Shown here piece after piece: positions 13,280 to 20,000 of a stretch of 20,000 bases of DNA. This DNA comes from Glandiceps talaboti (taxonomy: Eukaryota; Hemichordata; Enteropneusta; Spengelidae), in contig NC_135567.1 in assembly GCF_964340395.1 (NCBI RefSeq), positions 18,637,806 to 18,657,805 on the forward strand. The letters are read 5' to 3'. Numbering within the stretch: the stretch's first letter is position 1; each line of letters begins with the position of its first letter. A program made the translations under genes and the position numbers. The notes under the pieces are model-generated. The model saw only the letters and a program-made list of their open reading frames with translations, had not been told where the DNA came from and did not search any database.

Positions 13280-13397
13280 AAAATCTGATTTTAGACTCTA
13301 GGTTAGATGCTTGCTCTGATTCACTTTTTATGATATTATCCTATAAAAAGTACTCTGTACGTGCGAAGAGTAATATTAGAGTCTAAAATTCGATTTT
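13280..13397. mobile_element. 118-bp inverted-repeat element lying between the two MITE copies
   Basis: Terminal arms of 21 bp, 13280-13300 and 13377-13397, are reverse complements at 19 of 21 positions. Both contain ATTTTAGACTCTA read inward. A second nested stem, ACTTTTTAT (13323-13331) with ATAAAAAGT (13343-13351), lies near the centre. No coding frame and no clear target-site duplication. It may be a small MITE of another family or a hairpin. Confidence 0.65.
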
Positions 13398-13412
13398 GTT
13401 GGCGTCTGTCAA

Positions 13413-13592
13413 ATCGCTACCTAATCTTGCTGCTAGATGTTCGTGCTTTCTTTCGATACTAATTACTATAAGCGAACGAAGTTCGCAGTGAGGGCTTGCC
13501 TTGGATGTTCCATCCTCGATAGCGATGTTCGGTCGTGTGTCGTATTGTATCGGAAGAACATCCGAGGTCTAGCAGATAGACTAATCGCTACC
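13413..13592. mobile_element. MITE-like element, copy 2, with a 9-bp target-site duplication
   Basis: The element proper is 13422-13583 (162 bp). It is bounded by the perfect direct repeat ATCGCTACC at 13413-13421 and 13584-13592, which can be read as 10 bp because an A precedes both copies. The terminal inverted repeats are TAATCTTGCTGCTAGAT (13422-13438) and GTCTAGCAGATAGACTA (13567-13583), with weaker pairing extending to about 40 bp (a GATGTTC block and a CGATAC block on each side). The internal hairpin GCGAAC-gaa-GTTCGC lies at 13472-13486. The same family is present at 12856-12970. Duplications of 8-10 bp are known for hAT and Mutator-type transposons, but the superfamily cannot be assigned from these ends. 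Short frames across it on both strands are shadows. Confidence 0.8.
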
Positions 13593-13714
13593 ATGAAAAG
13601 AGGCCAATGGTTTGCGTGATGTTGAAAATAAAACATCCATATGATTATTATATTGAAACGGCTTAGTGAATACACACAACTAGCACTATAAACGGAGATG
13701 TGTTCCAACTCAGA

Positions 13715-13749
13715 CTCAGACCACTAATGAATATTTTCAGTGATCTGAG
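13715..13749. repeat. Short inverted repeat CTCAGACCACT / AGTGATCTGAG
   Basis: CTCAGACCACT (13715-13725) faces AGTGATCTGAG (13739-13749) across 13 bases and pairs at 10 of 11 positions. The same 11-mer occurs at 12834-12844, and its complement at 14405-14415. It may be a terminal repeat of a small element or a recurring hairpin. Confidence 0.6.
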
Positions 13750-13770
13750 GTTACACAGACAAGGAACACA

Positions 13771-14385
13771 AAATTGCAGTCCCGTGCTTTTAAGTTTTAT
13801 AATGTTTTGCACTCGCAAATCCGTGATCAAAGAATGTACACTTGCTATTGGATCCAGGATGAATAAAGTTTAAACGTTGTAAACCTTTCTCGAATATATT
13901 CTGACAGTGATGTTGAATTTGAGGGAAAATTCTGTTTGACAATAGAATAGACTAACCAAGATTACTGACTACATAGCTCTTCAATGTAAGTGTGAGCAGT
14001 GAAGTGAAAACAGCTAGTGTACTTCCCGTTTCTCGGACAAGGCAACATTATATCGCCCTTCACATGCTATTGTTTGTAATTGATAAAACAAAAGGCGTTC
14101 TATGGAATATCATATCCCTTCGTCGCTAAAATTAACAGAGACGAGAAAATGACGGAAATGCAAGATATCGAACATTCAGGACAAACACCTTTTTCAGTTA
14201 GAAAAACTTCCCTTTTTGAAATGGAGATTAGTCCCCAGCATCATTTTCACAAACCTGCGAAGAGGCCTTGATTGACACAACATTGTACAGTCATGGACAC
14301 AGTCTATCTGAGAGACATTCCTTACTGTTCACAAATACAGACATTTCTACTAGGCTACATCCATTTCGTAGGGTCTATGATCCAT
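13771..14385. other. Intergenic or intronic DNA, nothing recognised
   Basis: AT-rich sequence with one 63-codon plus frame at 14080-14271 that shows no domain. No RNA gene or discrete repeat was found. Confidence 0.5.
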
Positions 14386-14415
14386 CTCAGACCGGTTGAC
14401 CACTAGTGGTCTGAG
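14386..14415. repeat. Palindromic CTCAGACC ... GGTCTGAG hairpin
   Basis: CTCAGACC (14386-14393) and GGTCTGAG (14408-14415) are perfect complements. Inside lies the perfect 14-bp palindrome GACCACTAGTGGTC (14398-14411). It is related to the 13715-13749 inverted repeat. Confidence 0.7.
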
Positions 14416-14979
14416 GGTCCATGTCGCCCTGCTTGCATACGGAGTAAGTCGCCTACAAAGAGACAGTTGTGAAACCTGGGCTTACCTGAAATGCTAGTAT
14501 AGTAGTAACTAAAGATTTAACGCATCTGTGTTCAAATATCAGCAATAAATCGACTATTTAGTAATTTTACCTCGCCTTGGCTACAAAAGTACTAGTCCCA
14601 GTCCGGAGGACCAGAAATCCCGAAATCACAAGTTCAATCGTAAAATTTATGCCCAAGCGGACGCCCGATCAAATGTGGCGGAGTTTGTAAGGCGGGACTT
14701 TGAAATCAGTCGGAACTGGAAAAGTTCCGATTTTCGACACCTTTTGTGATCGTACCAGCGACTACTATCGTCAAAAAGATGTAAAATGAGTACATATTCG
14801 ACCGATTGCTAATATTTGATAGCTTTATAAAAAAAATTATATGTAATTATTTTGTTATTGGTGCGAAAGTATTTTGTTTTCGCACTCGCTATAGGACGGT
14901 TACTTTTCGTAGGACGGTGTTGAGCGAAACGCGTGCACCGTCTGCAAGCAGGACTGTGAGCCATGGTACAACATCTGAG
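14416..14979. other. Intergenic or intronic DNA with one small hairpin
   Basis: The section 14570-14760 is less AT-rich than its surroundings. It contains a 7-bp stem TCGGAAC (14710-14716) / GTTCCGA (14724-14730). No gene or RNA family is recognised. Confidence 0.5.
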
Positions 14980-15010
14980 CACAGACAAGGAACACAGTTT
15001 CTTGTCTGTG
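14980..15010. repeat. Perfect 10-bp hairpin CACAGACAAG / CTTGTCTGTG
   Basis: CACAGACAAG (14980-14989) pairs with CTTGTCTGTG (15001-15010) around an 11-base loop. The left arm plus part of the loop (CACAGACAAGGAACACA) is also present at 13754-13770, preceded in both places by ATCTGAG. The two sites therefore belong to a common diverged repeat. The 13754 copy lacks the right arm. Confidence 0.65.
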
Positions 15011-15163
15011 ATGTGAGGTACAACTACTGACCATTATCGGATTGAGAGGTGTCAACGAGTTCCAGCAAGATGCTTAGTTTAGACAAACAAGTTTTATTTA
15101 CACATAGCCCCAAAGCATAGGCTGGTGGCGTTATTCACCATATGGGTACAGGTGTAAGAAGGT

Positions 15164-15185
15164 GCTAAAAGGTGTTACTTTTAGC
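15164..15185. repeat. Small hairpin GCTAAAA / TTTTAGC
   Basis: A perfect 7-bp stem with an 8-base loop, just upstream of the GATA array. Another short complementary pair, TGGTG (15123) and CACCA (15136), lies just before it. It has the look of the structured 3' end of a small element, but no family is recognised. Confidence 0.45.
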
Positions 15186-15202
15186 ATCGGCAGAATTGTA
15201 AT

Positions 15203-15203
15203 G

Positions 15204-15260
<57 letters not shown>
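15203..15260 (+). repeat. (GATA)n tetranucleotide array
   Basis: About fourteen uninterrupted GATA units. The minus frame with LSIYLSIY across it is an artefact. Confidence 0.98.
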
Positions 15261-15261
<1 letters not shown>

Positions 15262-16270
15262 CGTACGCGTATATAATGAAAGGGCAACAAACAAATGGTG
15301 ACAGAATAGAAAGAATGACACACACTGAGAACAGAACAACAGTTGTGGTGTATATGAGAGAAATACAGTAAAACCGGCTAAAAATTCGACAGACAGAAAC
15401 GTATACGTAAAGACAAGCAGTGAGAAGACGAAATGACGTGAGGATTAAAGTGCTGAAACAAACTCTAAATCAAAATGGTTATAGCGTGGAAAAGTCATGC
15501 AATCTTTGAGAAGATGTGAGACTGGCTTTACGCTGCTTATCACAACGAGGCCAATATGACTTACATAAATCGTCCGTTATATATATTCAACAGCGTTAAC
15601 CCAGTCATTTCAGATTGTACCATAACAATCATAATTCGTCTTTATCTGAAATAATTCTGATCATAATTATCCCATTTCAAAGCTTACTGTAGAAAATATC
15701 TATGTAATAACTTTGGAGTCATTGCACCATGGGGTCATTTCAGGACACGTAAAAATACTGCACACTTGTCGGCAAAAGATCCCCACAAAAGAATGAATAT
15801 ATTTTTATTATGCTCTTGAAGTTATGCAAATGTCCAAAGATTCGTTTTCAGGCCATAAGGAGTGTTTGTTGTCTCTGCTATTATATGGGACAAGGTCAGA
15901 TGTTCTTTCCGTAGTATATCCATTTTGGGTCAATATGTTTTGCGAAATTTTACGTCACGGCTGAAATTGTTAACATCTTTGGGGTCTGGTCAAACTTAAA
16001 TCTAACGATGAAACAAAGCTCACGTTACAGACACGTTTGGAACATTTTTCGTTTTCTTTTAAGTTTGAGATGTGCACATGCTTGTCGGCGTGGCAAGTGG
16101 TCTAACGTTTTTTTTTTATGTAGATAAATCTGAGTGGATGGCACTCTCTCAGATTTCATTTGTCTCTCACTACTTTTTACGGGTAACAATCTTCGCAACT
16201 GGTTTGATTGAAATTTGGATCTTGGTGTCAGTGACCTGACATAAAAGTGTCTATTTTGTTTTTTCGTGAA
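15261..16270. other. Intergenic or intronic DNA, nothing recognised
   Basis: AT-rich unique-looking sequence. A minus-strand frame at 16025-16303 (92 codons) is basic and lysine-rich but has no recognisable domain. No RNA gene or repeat was found. Confidence 0.5.
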
Positions 16271-16520
16271 CGCATCCTTTGGGTTTTGAGTTCTGCTACC
16301 CATTTCATTTTTTTTAATCCCTTCTTAAAAAATCTTCCCGATTTTCTTCAATTTTCTTTCAATTTTGAAATTTCAATTCACAATTTCAATTCAAATTTTG
16401 TTGTTTCATACCACATTTTTTCATGCCCCCACCGATTTATCTTCGAAAGTTTAAATTCAATATTTAAAAATAATATTTTCTTTCGTCTCATTTCTTTTCC
16501 TTACTTTAATTAACATATCA
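16271..16520 (+). repeat. T/C-rich cryptic simple sequence with TTTCAATT motifs
   Basis: The strand is strongly pyrimidine-biased, with repeated TTTTC, CAATTTT and TTTCAATTCA motifs, especially 16340-16400. The phenylalanine-rich plus frame at 16247-16513 reflects this composition and is not a credible protein. Confidence 0.6.
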
Positions 16521-16849
16521 CTGATATTTCCTTAAAAACAACTTACCATCATTTATTTTACAATCTCATTCTCGTTATTAAAATCCACACCATTCCGTCG
16601 CCTAATCCTGACATTCATCACTTTAAAATGACAATTTCGTTTTCAACTTTTATCACTGATACACTTACTTTTTACTTGCGGTGGCTTCGTTGTTTTCAAG
16701 AATTCCTGAGCATATTTTTCAAGGTTTTAAGAAATAGTGGGAACAGTAAATATTCTTTTTCCTACCACAATACCATTTCCGTCAAATATATTATTGTTAA
16801 TTATCAAATTAAATTACTGTAAGCATCATCTAATATTTGTAATTGAAAG
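16521..16849. other. AT-rich DNA, nothing recognised
   Basis: AT-rich continuation without a discrete repeat. The 64-codon plus frame at 16628-16822 has no domain and is compositionally driven. Confidence 0.5.
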
Positions 16850-17262
16850 TTTGTTTAATTTAGTTTAATTTAGTTTAGTTTAGTTTAGTTGAGTTTAATT
16901 TAGTTTAATCTAATTCAAATTGAGTTGAGTTCGAGTTGAGCTGAGCTGAGTTGAGCTGTGTAGTGTAGTGCAGTGTAGTGTAGTGTAGTGTAGTGTAGTA
17001 CAATGCTGTGTTGTGTTGTGTTATGTTGTGTAGTGCAATTATGTGTAGTGTTGTGTTGTGTTGTAATGAGTTCAGTTGAATTGAGATGAGCTGAGCTGAG
17101 TTGTGCAGTGTAGTGTAGTGCAATATTGTGTTGTGTTGTGTTGTGTTGTGTTGTGTTGTGTTGTGCTGTGTTGACTTGAGTGGAGTGGAGTGGAGTGGAG
17201 TGGAGCTGAGCTGAGTTGATTTAATGTAATTTAATTTAAGTTAATTTAATTTAATTTAATGT
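16850..17262 (+). repeat. Drifting pentanucleotide array (TTTAG, TTGAG, TGTAG, TGTTG, TGGAG, TTTAA)
   Basis: A nearly continuous five-base periodicity whose unit changes along the array: TTTAG/TTTAA (about 16855-16910), TTGAG/CTGAG (16920-16958), TGTAG (16959-17000), TGTTG (17005-17032), then TTGAG/CTGAG again (17065-17102), TGTAG (17103-17122), TGTTG (17125-17170), TGGAG (17177-17203), CTGAG (17204-17218) and TTTAA (17219-17260). The plus strand is poor in C. The minus frame at 16905-17123 (LHYTTLHY) is an artefact. Confidence 0.95.
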
Positions 17263-18020
17263 GATATATTTCTCGTTTATATTGAACTGTTTGAACCAAA
17301 ACTTTAACATCAATTCATGATTTACGGCAGGGTCCTTTGGCTGTAACTTCGAGCACAATTTGTCACATGCCTTTGGCCATTGGACTCGCATCGGTGACAA
17401 CAGAAAACATCACGTTAACGAGAAAAAGGTTGATTAGTGTAAGAGGTAGCGAACAATAACATTTCAGTCAAATATTCGTTACAAAACAAAGTTTGATTTT
17501 GTACATTTACATCTTCTTATTTCACCATGACACAAACGTATCAATAAATTTAAAAAATATTTCTAAATTTCGCTTTGAGAAAGGGCAGTACTTCTAAGCC
17601 ATTCTTTTCCTATTGTTTGCACTTACACTTTTTTGTAGTTTTTTCGTTTTCATTTCGACTTCGTTATGTTTTTGTGCCAGTAAAAGTATTTCACAACCCA
17701 CTCTGACCGTTCAGCATAACACAAGGTTACACTTTATAGTAAATTTTCCTACCAGAAATATCAAATAAATTTATAGAAACTAGCTAGTAATAAGATTGAA
17801 AAGCACCTTGAAAATGGTCACCTTCAGAAGATATTTTATTAGCATTTCCTGTGCATTATTTTATTTAGTATGAGCAGTGACCCATTTTTTCTTCCTTTGT
17901 CAATTTTTTGAAGTCATGTTTCTAGTTTTATATGTTGTGTATCTTCTTTGGTTTTGTAAACAAGTAAATTAAAATTATATATACATTATCTACGACTGTT
18001 TACATACGGACATCAAGCTA
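17263..18020. other. AT-rich DNA, nothing recognised
   Basis: No open frame of note, RNA gene or discrete repeat was found between the pentamer array and the 35-bp tandem repeats. Confidence 0.55.
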
Positions 18021-18125
18021 GTATACACATTATCATATAAGAGGCAGTCCAGCCTGTATACACATTATCATATAAGAGGCAGTCCAGCCTGTATACACAA
18101 CACCATACACGAGGCAGTCCAGCTA
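18021..18125. repeat. Three-copy 35-bp tandem repeat
   Basis: Units 18021-18055 and 18056-18090 are identical. Unit 18091-18125 is diverged in its middle but keeps GTATACACA at the start and GAGGCAGTCCAGC at the end. AGCTA flanks the array on the left (18016-18020) and closes the last unit (18121-18125). Thirty-five is not a multiple of three, so no coding repeat is implied. Confidence 0.95.
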
Positions 18126-18260
18126 GTAAGAAACAATGAATCGTGCCCGATAAAGGTTTCGAATTGGTGTACTTTTCAACGCAAAACGATTTAAGAAAAA
18201 TATTAATTGCACTACATTGTTTCTCAACTGGTAGAAATGAACGCAGCCCAGAGTCACGCT

Positions 18261-18302
18261 TGGGGGGGGGGGAGGCGGCGCGGGCGGGGGTGAGGGGAGG
18301 AG
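18261..18302 (+). repeat. G-rich tract with G-quadruplex potential
   Basis: A run of eleven G is followed by several GG to GGGGG runs separated by one to four bases. Four G-tracts of three or more are available, so intramolecular quadruplex formation on the plus strand is plausible. It is the most GC-rich spot in the window. Proline-rich minus frames across it are artefacts. Confidence 0.8.
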
Positions 18303-19177
18303 AGTCAAAACCCCACACGACCTGACATTAACTTAGAATGAAGCACAACATAGCGTAAAAATAAATAACAAGACCTGTAACTTTGAACGATCGCATTAGA
18401 AAATAAACCTTCTGATCAAAAAGCTTAGATGAGTAAACATTGTATGAATATGTTGACAGTAGAATTAACAACTTGCTTCTTCCCCGTCTTTCATTCCTGT
18501 TTACAAGAATATTGCTGTCATGTTTTCTAGATTCCTATATTAGTAGAGGTACACTTTTTGGCTTACACTTCGTGAAACAATCAAACGCACTCGACGATTT
18601 TACGATATTTTGAGGCACTAGTTATAAATCACAATTTGGTATATGAGCAGATTCTGTATCGCTCAAAGCATTTGTACAAAATATATGCCCGGTTGTATAT
18701 AAATTTAACTGAAAATAACAAAATGTCGTGTTTCTGTTAATTTTATTGTTTTGCGAAATTTACGATCAAAGAAAAAAAATCTCAAATACGCGCCAAACAT
18801 ATGGGAAAAAGTGAAATCTTTCAAAGAAAAACGTATCCATAGTAACACTAGCCGAAAATAAAGCCGATTGAACTTAAAAATTACCAGCAGACGAAAATTT
18901 GTGAACAAAAGGCCACAGTTTGATCGTCAAAACTAAAGGTCACGTGACTATGATTTTATAGTATACATGTACTGTAAATCCGGATGTTTGAGCGTTATTG
19001 CTTGTTCTGAATTTGTAGGCGATATGTTTACCCCGAGGGCTTCCGATGATCATGCATATGGTTATTGAGAAAGCGACTAGAATACGACCGACTGGGATAT
19101 CCAAGGTTAATATCAGTTGAATAGATTGGTTTGACGGCCGGGAGTAACGACCGTGCAAACAGATGAACAAATAAAGT
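18303..19177. other. AT-rich DNA, nothing recognised
   Basis: Unique-looking sequence with short minus-strand frames at 18705-18908 and 18940-19170 that lack recognisable domains. No RNA gene was found. Confidence 0.5.
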
Positions 19178-19475
19178 TTTCGGTTACGTTTTACAGCTAA
19201 CTAGATTTTACATGATGACTGCTTTAGGTGTACTCGAAACGGCATTATAATTGTAAAATATTTTTTTTTCAAATTACAAAAAAACCTTACAGACTAAAAG
19301 CTAAATGAAGATTTCGGTTACGTTTTACAGCTCAGCTAGATTTTACACGAAGTCTGCTTTAGGTATATAGGAAACGGCATTATTGTAAACGGTTTCTTAA
19401 AAAGTACAAAAATCTTACAGACGAAAAAAAGTTAAGATTTCGGTTACTCTTTCCCGCTCATTTGATTAGATTAAC
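19178..19475 (+). repeat. ~130-bp tandem repeat, about 2.3 copies
   Basis: Unit 1 is 19178-19311, unit 2 is 19312-19437, and a partial unit 3 begins at 19438. All start TTTCGGTTAC. Units 1 and 2 also share CGTTTTACAGCT, TAGATTTTACA, CTGCTTTAGGT, GAAACGGCATTAT and CTTACAGAC at corresponding positions. The poly-T and poly-A stretches inside the unit account for the length difference. The third copy decays after about 35 bp. Confidence 0.9.
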
Positions 19476-19557
19476 ATTATTAACAAGATGTAAAACGACT
19501 TGTTCCAATATTTTTTTCGATTTATCTCAGATAATTTTTGCCTAGAATTAGCCAACA

Positions 19558-20000
19558 ATTCATTCATTCATTCATTTATTGGCAGTTTGAAAGTCAATAT
19601 GTGCATATCAATAATGACCACATAATACAAAAGGAGAAACAAAATGGCAATTTGGAGTCCAAAAACTAGCGTTCCGCTAATCGAGTTTAGCTCCACCGCT
19701 AATGGAAATAATAAGTTATCATTAAGGGCTTGATTAAACGAACGTATAGATTATAGACATAACACAGACACAGAACTAATTATGAAAAGATAAAGAACCA
19801 TAATGGAAAATTTACACATCATATATTCTTTAAGCGCTTTCCTGAATTCATATTTTGACGTCAGATTTTTCATACGTGTTGGAAGACTATGCCAGAGTTT
19901 AGCACCTGCATATATACAACAAATAGAGTTTGTCTGCAATTACTGTCTATACTATGGAAGTGATTACACAAAGAAATTTACTATAGCTTACAATGAATTG
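19558..20000 (-). mobile_element. 3' end of a non-LTR (LINE) retrotransposon, degraded
   Basis: Read on the minus strand, the order is a C-terminal reverse-transcriptase ORF fragment (19939-19751), about 170 bp of 3' UTR, the polyadenylation-like AATAAA (19575-19580) and an (ATGA)n tail (19558-19576). A tail of short tandem repeats instead of poly-A is typical of CR1/L2-like and related LINE clades. The element probably began beyond the right edge of the window, or is truncated there. I cannot assign a clade firmly without alignment. Confidence 0.75.
19751..19939 (-). pseudogene. C-terminal fragment of a LINE reverse-transcriptase polyprotein
   Basis: The frame reads AGAKLWHSLPTRMKNLTS followed by an FRKALKEYMM-like segment and then a hydrophobic end before the TAA at 19751-19753. 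The pattern GAKLW-SLP-x-x-KN-x-T-S-x-x-x-F-KALK-x-Y is the familiar C-terminal tail of many invertebrate LINE ORF2 proteins, downstream of the reverse-transcriptase domain. There is no ATG. The frame opens after an in-frame TAA at 19940-19942, and the sequence further upstream to the window edge shows no recognisable RT motif in any frame. The copy is therefore dead or frameshifted. It acts in retrotransposition when intact and has no host role that can be inferred. Confidence 0.75.

Noticed and set aside
13437-13708. Overlapping 60- and 80-codon frames on opposite strands
   Set aside because: They lie across the MITE copy at 13422-13583, whose boundaries are defined by inverted and direct repeats, so they are chance frames.
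16025-16303. Lysine-rich 92-codon minus frame
   Set aside because: Its composition follows the T-rich plus strand. It has no domain, and the ends do not suggest a gene.

Overview
This window looks like non-coding, repeat-rich nuclear DNA from an animal, most likely a marine invertebrate. The reasons are low GC by eye, very long tri-, tetra- and pentanucleotide arrays, small inverted-repeat elements, the 3' end of a non-LTR retrotransposon with a short-repeat tail, and no compact gene organisation. The species cannot be named from the sequence. I recognise no host protein-coding gene, rRNA, tRNA or CRISPR array. Almost every long open frame is a by-product of a simple repeat (strings such as [32 protein letters not shown]) or a short frame with no family signature.

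Layout: about 30-645 is a compound tetranucleotide array (TCTA, TCTG, ACAT) with an internal 144-bp duplication. A large imperfect inverted repeat (foldback or long hairpin) occupies 1188-1728. Positions 3046-3641 hold a CT/CTGT array with an internal 160-bp duplication. Unremarkable AT-rich DNA follows, with a weak set of diverged repeats around 5374-5990. At 7066-7182 there are three copies of a 39-bp minisatellite, directly followed by a hairpin at 7199-7266. A CTG/TTG array runs into a long TATG array at 8469-8736. From 11240 to 11720 there is a GTTGT-type pentamer array, followed by TCA and CAA trinucleotide arrays up to 11923. A GAAT/GGGT/GGAT/GATA array lies at 12473-12641.

The segment 12834-14415 is a nest of small inverted-repeat elements. 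It has two copies of one MITE-like family, one of them flanked by a perfect 9-bp direct repeat that looks like a target-site duplication. A separate 118-bp inverted-repeat element lies between them, and several copies of a CTCAGACCACT motif occur in both orientations. A GATA array lies at 15203-15260.

At 16850-17262 a second pentamer array changes register from TTTAA through TTGAG, TGTAG, TGTTG and TGGAG and returns to TTTAA. At 18021-18125 there are three 35-bp tandem copies, followed by a G-rich tract with quadruplex potential. At 19178-19475 there are about 2.3 copies of a ~130-bp tandem repeat. The window ends with the minus-strand 3' end of a degraded non-LTR retrotransposon (19558-20000): a short C-terminal reverse-transcriptase-type frame, a 3' UTR, AATAAA and an (ATGA)n tail. 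Nothing here works together as a gene set. The most informative parts are the transposon remnants and the internal architecture of the repeat arrays.
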